Source of the DNA: JAEUJM01 sp041918615
Lineage (GTDB): Bacteria > Actinomycetota > Acidimicrobiia > Acidimicrobiales > DATDAH01
DNA: 64,000 nt
Direction of reading: 5' to 3'
Assembly: GCA_041918615.1 (NCBI GenBank)
Contig: JAYRVH010000068.1
Location: 9,685-73,684 of the forward strand
Position 1 is the stretch's first letter; each line of letters opens with the position of its first letter. This document shows positions 1 to 7,798 of this stretch, piece by piece. The translations under genes and the position numbers were made by a program. The notes under the pieces were generated by a model, which did not search any database, was not told the origin of the DNA, and saw only the letters and a program-made list of their open reading frames with translations.

Positions 1-1
1 G

Positions 2-646
2 CTCACCGGCGACGAGCCGGGGGTCGACGAGGCACGCGGCGTCGAGCAGTACCTCATCACCACCATCGACCACGGCTTCAACGCCTCCACCTTCACCGCC
101 CGTGTCATCACCTCCACCGGCGCCGACCTGGTGGCCGCGGTCGTGGGTGGCATCGGGGCGTTGTCCGGGCCGCTGCACGGGGGTGCTCCCAGCCGGGCGC
201 TGGCCATGCTCGACGCCATCGGCGCCCCCGAGAACACCGAGGCGTGGGTGCGCTCGGCGATGGAGAACGGCGACCGCATCATGGGGTTCGGCCACCGCGT
301 CTACAAGACCGACGACCCCCGGTCGGTGCTGTTGCGGTCGGTCGCGCAGCGCCTTGGCGGCGACAAGGCCGCCTTCGCCGTGAAGGTCGAGCGGGCCGTG
401 GTCGAGACGCTCGCCGAGCTGAAGCCGGGCCGCGAGCTCTACGCCAACGTCGAGTTCTACGCCGGTGTGGTGATGGACCGGTGCGGCCTGCCCCGCGAGA
501 TGTTCACCCCCACGTTCGCGTCGAGCCGGGTGATCGGGTGGTGTGCCAACATCCTCGAGCAGGCCGCCGACAACCGCATCATCCGTCCCAGCGCACGCTA
601 CGTGGGCCCGCCCCCACCCCAGCCGGTACCGGCCCCCGAGACGTGA
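2..646 (+). CDS. Citrate synthase, C-terminal part (5' end outside window)
   Basis: The gene is already open at the window edge; 214 codons remain. Citrate synthases join acetyl-CoA and oxaloacetate in the TCA cycle. Family signatures seen in order are DHGFNASTFTARV, GPLHGGAP (first active-site His), GFGHRVYKTDDPR (second His) and the C-terminal SSRVIGWCANILEQ block. Where textbook enzymes carry the catalytic Asp (NVDxxSG) this one reads NVEFYAG, so Glu replaces Asp; it may be a subfamily trait of the actinobacterial second citrate synthase (CitA-like) or a methylcitrate synthase relative. The stop codon overlaps the GTG start of the next gene, so the two are probably co-translated. Identity of the family is certain; exact isozyme is not. 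Confidence 0.93.
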   Translation, partial: LTGDEPGVDEARGVEQYLITTIDHGFNASTFTARVITSTGADLVAAVVGGIGALSGPLHGGAPSRALAMLDAIGAPENTEAWVRSAMENGDRIMGFGHRVYKTDDPRSVLLRSVAQRLGGDKAAFAVKVERAVVETLAELKPGRELYANVEFYAGVVMDRCGLPREMFTPTFASSRVIGWCANILEQAADNRIIRPSARYVGPPPPQPVPAPET

Positions 647-1083
647 CCGTCACGGTCGCCGAGCAGACCGCCTTCACCGCCGACCTGCGCGAGGCCTTCG
701 ACCGGCTCACACCGCAGCTCTCGTCGTCCAACCCGCCGCCGACCGACGACGAGCTGAAGGCCGTCATCGCCTCGCCCGCCACCGTGCTGTTCGTCGCCCG
801 CGACCCGGACTCCGGCGGCCGGGTCGTCGGCTCGCTGACCCTGGCGCTGTTCCGGCTGCCCACGGGCTTGCGGGCGTGGATCGAGGACGTGGTCGTGGAT
901 GAGTCGGCGCGCGGCCAGGGCGTGGGCGAGGCGTTGAACCGGGCGGCACTCGACCGGGCCCGCGCCGAGGGAGCCCGCACCGTCGACCTCACCAGCCGCC
1001 CCACCCGCGAGGTGGCGAACCGCCTCTACCAACGCCTCGGCTTCGTCCAGCGGCAGACCAACATCTACCGCTACGACCTGTAA
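643..1083 (+). CDS. GNAT family N-acetyltransferase
   Basis: A 146-residue single-domain GNAT protein. These transfer an acetyl group from acetyl-CoA to an amine; the substrate cannot be read from sequence. The acetyl-CoA pyrophosphate-binding loop is RGQGVGEAL near residues 90-98, preceded by the beta-4 strand WIEDVVVDE and followed by the C-terminal ANRLYQRLGFV segment typical of the fold. The GTG start at 643 overlaps the citrate synthase stop (GTGA), which fixes the start and indicates translational coupling. It is followed by a strong inverted repeat that probably terminates this operon. Confidence 0.85.
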   Translation: MTVTVAEQTAFTADLREAFDRLTPQLSSSNPPPTDDELKAVIASPATVLFVARDPDSGGRVVGSLTLALFRLPTGLRAWIEDVVVDESARGQGVGEALNRAALDRARAEGARTVDLTSRPTREVANRLYQRLGFVQRQTNIYRYDL

Positions 1084-1090
1084 CCCCACT

Positions 1091-1153
1091 TTCCCCAGTT
1101 CTGGCGTCACGTCCCGTCGCTCAGCCACGCCGATCGACGCCAGAACTGGGGAA
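1091..1153. terminator. 18-bp perfect inverted repeat between convergent genes
   Basis: Arms at 1091-1108 and 1136-1153 are perfectly complementary over 18 bases (TTCCCCAGTTCTGGCGTC and its complement) around a 27-base loop. It sits between the stop codons of the GNAT gene and the oppositely oriented sugar dehydrogenase gene, so it could terminate both transcripts. There is no T-run, so factor-independent termination is uncertain. The arms share the word CCAGTTC/GAACTGG with other inverted repeats in the window. Confidence 0.6.
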
Positions 1154-1189
1154 GGGGAGAGGTGGTGGGTACCGCGGGTCGTCTGTCCG

Positions 1190-2569
1190 TCAGGCGGCGG
1201 TGATGCGGGAGATCTGGCCGGACTGGGACAGGACGTAGAGCTCGCCGGCGGCGTCCTGGCCGAACGACACCGGGCCGCCGTCCGGCAGGGCGCCCAGGTC
1301 GGCTTCGTCGACCACCTGGCCGCCGGCATCGACGAGCAATGCCATGAGGTGCGACGAGCACAGGTCGCTGTAGAGGTAGGCGCCCGCGAGCTCGGGGATG
1401 TCCGCTCCCCGGTACACGTAGCCACCGGTGACAGAGCAGCCGCCGTCGGCATGCGAGTAGGTCGAGATCGGGGGCACGTAGCCCACCGGGGGCGTGCCCC
1501 CTTCGTAGCCCTGGTCGCCCTCCATGAGGTTCCAGCCCAGGTTGGCGCCGCGTCCGGCGTTGCGGTGCTCGCCGTCGGCGGGCAGGAAGTCGACCTCCTC
1601 CACCTCGTTCTGGCCGACGTCGCCGATCCAGAGGTCGCCGGTGGCCGAGTCGAACGAGAAGCGCCATGGGTTGCGGACCCCGGTGATCCAGATCTCGGGT
1701 CGGCCGTCGGTGCCGTCGGCGTAGGGGTTGTTCTCAGGCACGCCGTATGCGGTGTCGCCGGCGGTGGGGTCGATGCGCAGCACCTTGCCCAGCAGGTCGG
1801 TGCGGTCCTGACCCCGGTCGTCGGGGTCGCCGGCGGCGCCACCGTCACCGAGCCCGAGGTAGAGGTAGCCGTCGGGCCCGAAGGCGATGTTGCCGCCGTT
1901 GTGGTTGGAGAACGGCTGGTCCTGGGCGAACACCTCGCGCCGGGAGGCGGCGTCGATCGTGGTCTCGCCACCCGAGCCCGACACGGCGTACTCGTCGACG
2001 CGGGTGTCGCCCGCGGGGTTGGTGTAGCTCGCGTAGAGGCGGTCGCCGTCAGGTGAGAACGCGACACCCAGGAAGCCCCGCTCGCCGTCGGTGGACACGT
2101 CGTCCGCGAAGTCGAGCACGGTCTCGGTCGGCGCGTCCGGCCCAGCGGTGGGGTCGAGGCGCACGAGGGTGCCGGAACGCTGGGCCAGGTAGACGTGCCC
2201 GTCGTCGCCGTGTCGCACGGCCATGGCGAGGGCCGGGTCGTCGAGGGCGACCACGGGCTCGTAGCTGACCGACGTGCCGTCGATGGAATCGGTGCTCGCG
2301 GCCGGCGTCGGGGTGCTCGCTTCGTCGGGTGCGACGGTCGTTGTCGTGCGCACTTCGGGGTCGACGGTCGGCGAGCTCGACCTGCGGTCGTCGCTGCCCC
2401 CGTAACAGGCGCCGCCAACCATCGCGAGCAGGACGAGACCGGCGACCACGCCGATCGTGCCCGATCGCCCCCGGGAACCGCGTCGTCGAGGCAATGGGGG
2501 TCGGATTCCGACCCCCATTGCCTCGGGAATGGGTGATCGCGGGGATTGGGGGGTGGGGCGAGGGCTCAC
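1190..2569 (-). CDS. PQQ-dependent sugar dehydrogenase (GSDH family) lipoprotein
   Basis: A six-bladed beta-propeller of the glucose/sorbosone dehydrogenase family, expected to oxidise sugars outside the membrane with PQQ. Blade motifs GERGFLGVAFSPD, NHNGGNIAFGPDGYLYLGLGDGG, LLGKVLRIDP, GVRNPWRFSFD, DVGQNEVEEVDF and GANLGWNLMEG are all present. A hydrophobic stretch ending VGGAC forms a lipobox (Cys55 from the GTG at 2569). That GTG overlaps the tesB stop (GTGA), giving a long 36-residue front before the membrane segment; an ATG at 2518 gives a more normal signal peptide with the lipid Cys at 38, but lies inside a perfect palindrome. No PQQ biosynthesis genes are in view. Confidence 0.87.
   Translation of the reverse strand: MSPRPTPQSPRSPIPEAMGVGIRPPLPRRRGSRGRSGTIGVVAGLVLLAMVGGACYGGSDDRRSSSPTVDPEVRTTTTVAPDEASTPTPAASTDSIDGTSVSYEPVVALDDPALAMAVRHGDDGHVYLAQRSGTLVRLDPTAGPDAPTETVLDFADDVSTDGERGFLGVAFSPDGDRLYASYTNPAGDTRVDEYAVSGSGGETTIDAASRREVFAQDQPFSNHNGGNIAFGPDGYLYLGLGDGGAAGDPDDRGQDRTDLLGKVLRIDPTAGDTAYGVPENNPYADGTDGRPEIWITGVRNPWRFSFDSATGDLWIGDVGQNEVEEVDFLPADGEHRNAGRGANLGWNLMEGDQGYEGGTPPVGYVPPISTYSHADGGCSVTGGYVYRGADIPELAGAYLYSDLCSSHLMALLVDAGGQVVDEADLGALPDGGPVSFGQDAAGELYVLSQSGQISRITAA
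2487..2525. repeat. Perfect 39-base palindrome at the 5' end of the sugar dehydrogenase gene
   Basis: Two 19-base arms (CGAGGCAATGGGGGTCGGA at 2487-2505 and its exact complement at 2507-2525) flank a single T. It falls between the overlapping tesB stop and the hydrophobic signal segment of the sugar dehydrogenase and contains the alternative ATG start at 2518 on the minus strand. Such a hairpin in the mRNA would bury that start codon. Confidence 0.85.
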
Positions 2570-3438
2570 CCCCGGATTCGTATCAGACCCTCCTGCACCA
2601 CCGACACCGCCAGGGCGCCTTCACGGGTGTAGATGAGGCCGCGGGCGATGCCGCGCCCCGCCGACGCCGACGGTGTGTCCTGCACGTACAGCAGCCATTC
2701 GTCGGCCCGGAACGGCCGGTGGAACCACATGGCGTGGTCGAGGCTGGCCATCATCAGGCGCTCGTCCATGGCGCCGAGGCCGTGGGGCAGGATGCTGGTG
2801 TCGAGCAGGGTCATGTCGGACGCGTAGGTGAGGACGCAGTTGTGCAGCACCGGGTTGTCCGGCAGCACCCCGTTGGCCCGCAGCCAGGTGCGTTGGTGGG
2901 GCGGCAGCTTGTCCCGTCGGTCGAGCGGCTCGTAGTCGATCTGGCGGTGGTCGATGGGCCGGGGACGGGTGTACCAGTCGCCCATCTTCTCGGCCCAGGG
3001 TGCCATGCGCTCCTGCCAGTCGGGCAGCGACTCGGGGTCGGGGGGCATGCGGCCGTCGAACATCACGTCGGCCATGGCCAACTGGTGCTCGAGGCCGTCC
3101 TCCTGCACGTGGAACGATGCCGCCAGGTTGAAGATGGCCTTGCCGTGCTGGATGGCCACCACCCGACGGGTGGTGAAGGACCGCCCGTCGCGGATGCGGT
3201 CGACCTCGTAGAGGATCGGCACGGTCGGGTCGCCCGGGCGCAGGAAGTAGGCCTGGAGCGAGTGCACCGGCCGTTCCGCGTCGACGGTGCGGGCCGCGGC
3301 CACGAGCGCCTGGCCGGCCACCTGGCCCCCGAACACGCGTTGGCGATCCTCGTCGGGGCTCAGCCCGCGGAAGATGTTGACCTCGATCGACTCGAGGTCG
3401 AGGAGCGTGATGAGGTCGTCCACCGCGGCCTGCGACAT
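2566..3438 (-). CDS. tesB: Acyl-CoA thioesterase II (TesB)
   Basis: A 290-residue double-hotdog thioesterase that hydrolyses acyl-CoA to free fatty acid and CoA in the cytoplasm. Recognisable blocks are NIFRGLSPDEDRQRVFGGQV at the N-terminus, VHSLQAYFLRPGDP, SFTTRRVVAIQHGKAIF, ASDMTLLDTSILPHG (Asp of the catalytic network) and SLDHAMWFHRPFRADEWLLY, with the conserved Gln near the C-terminus (VVQEGLIRI). Length matches the family. The ATG at 3438 is preceded by -10 hexamer TAGCTT with a 6-base gap and no ribosome site, so the mRNA is probably leaderless. It is the first gene of an operon with the sugar dehydrogenase. Confidence 0.94.
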   Translation of the reverse strand: MSQAAVDDLITLLDLESIEVNIFRGLSPDEDRQRVFGGQVAGQALVAAARTVDAERPVHSLQAYFLRPGDPTVPILYEVDRIRDGRSFTTRRVVAIQHGKAIFNLAASFHVQEDGLEHQLAMADVMFDGRMPPDPESLPDWQERMAPWAEKMGDWYTRPRPIDHRQIDYEPLDRRDKLPPHQRTWLRANGVLPDNPVLHNCVLTYASDMTLLDTSILPHGLGAMDERLMMASLDHAMWFHRPFRADEWLLYVQDTPSASAGRGIARGLIYTREGALAVSVVQEGLIRIRG

Positions 3439-3444
3439 GGGCGC

Positions 3445-3454
3445 AAGCTACCGT
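3445..3454. promoter_or_regulatory. Bidirectional leaderless promoter (tesB / GH1)
   Basis: The ten bases AAGCTACCGT hold two overlapping -10 hexamers sharing the central TA: TAGCTT on the minus strand, 6 bases before the tesB ATG (3438), and TACCGT on the plus strand, 8 bases before the GH1 ATG (3463). The start codons are 25 bases apart, leaving no room for leaders. Confidence 0.6.
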
Positions 3455-3462
3455 CCGTTGCC

Positions 3463-4662
3463 ATGACTCCACGATCCTTCCCCGAGGGGTTCCGCTGGGG
3501 AACCGCCACGGCCGCGCACCAGGTCGAAGGCGGCAACTGGAACAACGACTGGTGGGCGTGGGAGCAGAAGCCCGGCGGCCCGTGCCGCGAGCCCAGCGGC
3601 GATGCGATCGACCACTACCACCGCTTCGACGACGACATCCGCCTGCTCGCCCAGTTGGGCTTCAACAGCTACCGGTTCTCGGTGGAGTGGAGCCGCATCG
3701 AGCCCGAGGACGGACAGTTCTCCGTGGCCGCCCTCGACCACTACCGGCGCATGGTGGCCTCATGCCGAGAGCACGGCCTCGACGCGGTGGTCACGCTGCA
3801 CCACTTCACCACCCCGCGGTGGCTGGCCGAGCGGGGTGGGTGGACCGAGGCGCTCGCCGCCGAGCGGTTCGTGCGCTTTGCCGATCGCACCGCGGCCCAC
3901 CTCGGCGACCTGGTCACCCGGGTGGCCACCATCAACGAGCCGAACATCGTGGCCACGATCGGCTACCTGCTCGGGTTCTTCCCCCCGGGCGAGCAGAACG
4001 AGGCGAGGCGCGATCGGGCCAACGAGGTGCTGATCGATGCGCACCGGCGGGCGGTGCCCGAGATCAAAGCGCACGTGGGATCGGCGCCTGTCGGCCTCAC
4101 GCTGTCGATGACCGACTACCAGGCAGTGCCCGACGCCGACGGTGCGCGTCTCGACGAGGCCGAGGCGCGTCTCGAGCGGATCCGACTCGGCGCCCAGGAC
4201 GTGTTCCTCCAGGCGGCCCGAGACGACGACTTCGTGGGCGTACAGACCTACAGCCGTACACGGATCGGCCCGGACGGCACCCTCGGCCCCGAGGACGGCG
4301 TGAAGGTGCTCGCGATGGGCTACGAGTTCTGGCCCGAGGCGCTCGCGGCATCCATCCGGCATGCCTGGGCCGTCACCGGCCACACCCCGCTGCTCGTCAC
4401 CGAGAACGGCATCGGCACCGACGACGACACCGAGCGCATCGACTACCTGGGTCGTGCCCTCGAGGGCGTGCTCGACTGCATCGACGAGGGCATCGACCTG
4501 GCCGGCTACACGTGTTGGAGCGCCTTCGACAACTTCGAGTGGGCGTTCGGGTACCGGCCCCGGTTCGGCCTCGTCGAGGTGGACCGCGTCACCCAGGAGC
4601 GCCGTCCCAAACCGAGTGCTCGCTGGCTCGGATCGATGGCCCGGGCGAACGCCCTCGGCTGA
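3463..4662 (+). CDS. Family 1 glycoside hydrolase (beta-glucosidase)
   Basis: A 399-residue TIM-barrel retaining glycosidase that cleaves beta-glycosides, probably cytoplasmic since no signal peptide is seen. The N-terminal FRWGTATAAHQVEGGNWNND block, acid/base Glu159 in TINEPN and nucleophile Glu314 in VTENG are all intact, as are WSRIEPEDGQF and the C-terminal NFEWAFGYRPRFGLV aglycone-site motif. Somewhat shorter than the usual 440-460 residues. The ATG at 3463 is chosen because it begins the family N-terminus and lies 8 bases after -10 hexamer TACCGT. Divergent from tesB. Confidence 0.95.
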   Translation: MTPRSFPEGFRWGTATAAHQVEGGNWNNDWWAWEQKPGGPCREPSGDAIDHYHRFDDDIRLLAQLGFNSYRFSVEWSRIEPEDGQFSVAALDHYRRMVASCREHGLDAVVTLHHFTTPRWLAERGGWTEALAAERFVRFADRTAAHLGDLVTRVATINEPNIVATIGYLLGFFPPGEQNEARRDRANEVLIDAHRRAVPEIKAHVGSAPVGLTLSMTDYQAVPDADGARLDEAEARLERIRLGAQDVFLQAARDDDFVGVQTYSRTRIGPDGTLGPEDGVKVLAMGYEFWPEALAASIRHAWAVTGHTPLLVTENGIGTDDDTERIDYLGRALEGVLDCIDEGIDLAGYTCWSAFDNFEWAFGYRPRFGLVEVDRVTQERRPKPSARWLGSMARANALG

Positions 4663-4687
4663 CTGTTCCGGCTCACGCCAACATCTG

Positions 4688-4693
4688 TAGGCT
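4688..4693 (+). promoter_or_regulatory. -10 element TAGGCT of a leaderless promoter
   Basis: TAGGCT ends 7 bases before the ATG at 4701 and no Shine-Dalgarno lies between, so transcription should begin at or next to the start codon of the GtrA-like gene. Confidence 0.55.
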
Positions 4694-4700
4694 CCGATAG

Positions 4701-5237
4701 ATGAGTATGACCACCACCGAGGTGATCGCCCGGATCAGGGCGATCGATCATCGTAAGGTGCTGCGGTACTCGGCGGTGTCGTTCGTGGCCGTCCCGTTGA
4801 CCCAGGCCATCCTGATCCTCTTCCAGTACGGCTTCGGATGGAGCGGACTCCAGGCCAACACCATGGCCGTCGCGGTCACGGTCGTTCCCGTGTACGTCAT
4901 GAATCGCTACTGGGTGTGGGGCAAGCGTGACAAGAACAACTTCGTCACCGAGATCCTGCCGTTCTGGGGCATGACCCTGCTGGGCCTGTTGATCTCGACG
5001 CTGTGCGTCGCCTATGCCGACAGCCACTTCGAGTCGCCCCTCATGGTCAACGTGGCCAACGCTTTTGGCTTCGGCGTGGTGTGGATCCTCAAGTTCGCGG
5101 TGATCGACAAGATGATGTTCGGCCGCGAGCGCCACTTCCCGATCGACGAGGCCGTGCTCGAGGAGGCCGGCGTCACCGAGGAGGAGCTGGTCGCCGGGGG
5201 CTTCCTCGAGGGCGACTTCGAAGCCAAGCTGGCCTGA
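4701..5237 (+). CDS. GtrA-like small membrane protein
   Basis: 178 residues with about four hydrophobic helices and the NRYWVWG motif after helix 2 that marks the GtrA/DPMS3-like family. Members help move or present polyprenyl-linked sugars across the membrane, or act as accessory subunits of polyprenol-phosphate glycosyltransferases. Residues after about 140 form an acidic cytoplasmic tail (EEAGVTEEELVAGGF) that is not part of the common domain. A second ATG at 4707 is possible. A methyltransferase gene follows after 12 bases. No polyprenyl glycosyltransferase is directly adjacent, so its partner is unknown. Confidence 0.82.
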   Translation: MSMTTTEVIARIRAIDHRKVLRYSAVSFVAVPLTQAILILFQYGFGWSGLQANTMAVAVTVVPVYVMNRYWVWGKRDKNNFVTEILPFWGMTLLGLLISTLCVAYADSHFESPLMVNVANAFGFGVVWILKFAVIDKMMFGRERHFPIDEAVLEEAGVTEEELVAGGFLEGDFEAKLA

Positions 5238-5249
5238 TCCTCGCCCGTC

Positions 5250-5879
5250 GTGGACACTGACCTGCTCGAGGCCGCCGTCGCGGCCCGTGGGTTCATGCCG
5301 CCCGACGAGGGGGTCGCGCTCCACGACGCCGCGGTGGCGGCCGGCCGGGGGCAGGCCGCGGGCCAGCCGTTCCTCGAGATCGGGGCCTACTGCGGCAAGT
5401 CGGCGATCTACCTGGGCTCGGCCGCACAGGAGACGGGCACCGTGCTGTTCTCGCTCGACCACCACCGGGGCTCCGAGGAGAACCAGGCCGGGTGGGAGCA
5501 CCACGAATCGGACCTGGTCGACCGCGCCACCGGCCTCATGGACACGCTGCCCGTGTTCCGCCGCACGGTGCAGGCGGCGGGCCTCGAGTCGTCGGTGGTC
5601 GCGATCGTGGGCGAGTCGGCCACCGTCGGTCGGCACTGGTCCACCCGGCTGGCCTTCCTGTTCATCGACGGCGGCCACGGTCACGACCCCGCCCACCGCG
5701 ACTACGAGGGCTGGAGCCGTCATGTCGCGCCGGGCGGCACGCTCGCCATCCACGACGTGTTCCCCGACCCCGCCGACGGCGGCCGCCCACCCTACGAGAT
5801 CTACCTCCGGGCCCTCGACGACGGCTTCGCCGAGACCGGCGTGACCGGCAGCCTCCGCGTCCTGCGCCGCACCCCGTAA
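5250..5879 (+). CDS. Class I SAM-dependent methyltransferase (Methyltransf_24 type)
   Basis: 209 residues. SAM-binding motif I is FLEIGAYCGKSAIYLG near residue 42, the acidic motif II follows in LFSLDHHRG, and FLFIDGGHGHDPAHRDYEGW with LAIHDVF near the C-terminus matches the small Methyltransf_24 family. Substrate unknown. It starts with GTG 12 bases after the GtrA-like gene and is probably in its operon. A hairpin between this gene and the convergent neighbour may end transcription. Confidence 0.8.
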   Translation: MDTDLLEAAVAARGFMPPDEGVALHDAAVAAGRGQAAGQPFLEIGAYCGKSAIYLGSAAQETGTVLFSLDHHRGSEENQAGWEHHESDLVDRATGLMDTLPVFRRTVQAAGLESSVVAIVGESATVGRHWSTRLAFLFIDGGHGHDPAHRDYEGWSRHVAPGGTLAIHDVFPDPADGGRPPYEIYLRALDDGFAETGVTGSLRVLRRTP

Positions 5880-5895
5880 ACCCAGGGAATTCTTG

Positions 5896-5926
5896 GTGAG
5901 AAACCCCCGAATCGGTGGTTTCTCAC
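5896..5926. terminator. Hairpin between convergent genes
   Basis: Arms GTGAGAAACC (5896-5905) and GGTTTCTCAC (5917-5926) are perfectly complementary with an 11-base loop. Sits in the 63-base gap between two convergent stop codons, so it can serve as a terminator for both. No T-run follows. Confidence 0.6.
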
Positions 5927-5942
5927 GAAGGCATCCGGCGGT

Positions 5943-7001
5943 TCAGTCGTCGAGGGGCAGGAGGGGGGGAAGGACGCGGTCGTGCTCGACGAAGAGCATC
6001 GACCCGGCGGTGGCGCCGGCGAGGGCGTCGGCGGCCAGGATCACCGAGGCCGAGGTGTACGTGGACTGCTCGCCCCCGGGGAAGTGCACCTCTTCCGGGT
6101 AGACGATGCCCGTCCAGTAGCGGCCGTCGGGGGTGCGGTGGGCCTGGGCCATCGCGAAGAGCTCGGTGGCCGTGTCGCGCTCGCCGACCGAGAGATGGGC
6201 GATGAGGCATTCGCAGGTCTCGGCGGCGGTGATCCACGGCCGGTCGGACACACAGCGGATGCCCCGGTCGTCCATGAGGAAGGTGCCCATTCGGGCCGCC
6301 AGGTGCGCACGGCCGGCCTCGCCGGTGAGCACACCGGCCAGCACCGGGTAGTACCAGTCCATGGCCCAGCGGTGCTTGGGGGCGAACGCGTCCGGCTGGT
6401 GGGCGATCACCTGGGCGAGACGGGCGACGCTGAGCTCCCAGTCGGGCCGCTCGTGGCCGAGCTCCTCGGCGATCGCGATCGCACAGCGGAGGCTGTGGCA
6501 GATGCTCGACGACCCGGTGAGCAGGGCGAACGACCAGGGTGTGCCGTCGGCGTGACGGGCCCAGAGGATCTCGCCCCGTGGCGTCTGGAGATCGAGCACG
6601 AAGTCGATGGCGGGCTCGACGGTCTTCCACAGCTCTTCGAGGAACCCGAGGTCGCGGGTGAGCAGATAGTGGTGCCAGACCCCGGCGGCCACGTAGGCGC
6701 ACGTGTTGGCGTCGAGCTTGTCCTGCTCGATGCCGTCGGCCAGGTAGTACTGGTGCCACGCACCGTCAGGGCGTTGCAGGCCGACCAGCCAGTCGTAGCC
6801 CCGCAGGGCTTCGTCGGTGAAGCCGCACAGGTCGAGGGCCATCACCGCCTCGACGTGGTTCCACACGTCGGCGTGCCCGCCCGGGAACCACGGGATCATG
6901 CCGGTGGGCAGCTGCCAGTCGACGATCGAGGCGGCGGTGGCCAACATCTCGTCGGCCGTGGCCAGATTCGGGACTTCGGGAAGACGGAGCTCAGACGACA
7001 T
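5943..7001 (-). CDS. Prenyltransferase/alpha-alpha-barrel family protein
   Basis: 352 residues rich in repeated helix pairs with aromatic and Asp/Trp motifs (LVGLQRPDGAWHQYY, LDANTCAYVAAGVWHHY, ETCECLIAHLS). This resembles the alpha/alpha-toroid fold of prenyltransferase/squalene-cyclase-like proteins and some glycosidases, and in actinobacterial annotation is commonly labelled prenyltransferase. No signal peptide or DxDD cyclase motif is obvious, so the reaction is unknown. The ATG at 7001 has a good ribosome site (GGAAAGGGAG) and overlaps the methyltransferase stop by 11 bases. Last gene of the glycosyltransferase-methyltransferase operon; the trio suggests a methylated glycoconjugate or polysaccharide, which is inference. 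Confidence 0.65.
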   Translation of the reverse strand: MSSELRLPEVPNLATADEMLATAASIVDWQLPTGMIPWFPGGHADVWNHVEAVMALDLCGFTDEALRGYDWLVGLQRPDGAWHQYYLADGIEQDKLDANTCAYVAAGVWHHYLLTRDLGFLEELWKTVEPAIDFVLDLQTPRGEILWARHADGTPWSFALLTGSSSICHSLRCAIAIAEELGHERPDWELSVARLAQVIAHQPDAFAPKHRWAMDWYYPVLAGVLTGEAGRAHLAARMGTFLMDDRGIRCVSDRPWITAAETCECLIAHLSVGERDTATELFAMAQAHRTPDGRYWTGIVYPEEVHFPGGEQSTYTSASVILAADALAGATAGSMLFVEHDRVLPPLLPLDD

Positions 7002-7794
7002 CGGCGGTCTCCCTTTCCTGGTGGAGGGCGGCCGCCCGGGGGCGAGGGGCGTGGGGTTGGAGGGAGACGGAAGGACGGAGCGGCTTGCGGGCGTAGACCA
7101 CGAGGCTCTTGCCGATCAGCGGCTGGAGGAGCCGCTCGGCGATGCGGAGGACCGCCGGGTGCTCGACGATGTCCCACGTCAGCAGTCGCAGGTAGGCCTT
7201 GACGAGCGGGTGGTCGTCATTGGTGGGCCCGACCGCGCACTTGAGCCACCAGTAGGGCGAGTGCAGGGCATGGGCGTGATGGGCGGCGCCCGGCTCGAGG
7301 CCGGCGGCCTTCATCTTCTCGCGCAGCTCGGACTCGGTGTAGATGCGCACGTGACCACCGACGACGAAGGGGGCGTGGTACTCCTCCGACAGCTTCCAGC
7401 AGATCTGTTCGGGGAGCCAGGCAGGAATGGTGGCGGCGATCATCCCGCCGGGTCGGAGCACGCGCATCAGCTCGTCGAGCGCGCCCACGTCGTCGGGCAC
7501 GTGCTCGAGCACCTCGGACGCGATGATCCGGTCGAAGGTGTCGTCGGGGAAGGGCAGGCGGACGGCGTCGCCGTTCACGGCGCCGGCGTCACCGTGCCAG
7601 GGCGCCTCACCCGCCTCGCGCATGGCGGCGAACAGGCCCCTGACGTCGCGCAGCTCGTCGTGGGAGTAGTCGAAGGCCACCACCCGGGCACCGCGCCGGA
7701 ACGACTCGAAGGCGTGGCGACCTGCGCCGCAGCCCATGTCCAACAACAGGTCGCCCGCCTGGAGGTCGAGCGTGTCGTAATCGACGGTCAGCAA
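6991..7794 (-). CDS. Class I SAM-dependent methyltransferase
   Basis: 267 residues. Motif I is LLDMGCGAGRHAFESFRRGA near residue 17, with VVAFDYSHDEL (acidic loop), NGDAVRLPFPDDTFDRIIASEVLEHV and LRPGGMIAATIP, all classic for Methyltransf_11. The start is a TTG at 7794, four bases after the stop of the upstream glycosyltransferase, with no better ATG/GTG close by. It overlaps the downstream prenyltransferase-like gene by 11 bases. Same operon as both; the acceptor is probably made by the neighbouring glycosyltransferase. Confidence 0.83.
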   Translation of the reverse strand: MLTVDYDTLDLQAGDLLLDMGCGAGRHAFESFRRGARVVAFDYSHDELRDVRGLFAAMREAGEAPWHGDAGAVNGDAVRLPFPDDTFDRIIASEVLEHVPDDVGALDELMRVLRPGGMIAATIPAWLPEQICWKLSEEYHAPFVVGGHVRIYTESELREKMKAAGLEPGAAHHAHALHSPYWWLKCAVGPTNDDHPLVKAYLRLLTWDIVEHPAVLRIAERLLQPLIGKSLVVYARKPLRPSVSLQPHAPRPRAAALHQERETADVV

Positions 7795-7798
7795 GGTC

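Noticed and set aside
2487..2525. The 39-base palindrome as a plain transcription terminator
   Set aside because: No T-run follows, and the flanking genes overlap GTGA and are translationally coupled, so ending transcription between them would make little sense. A translational or inserted-element role is preferred.
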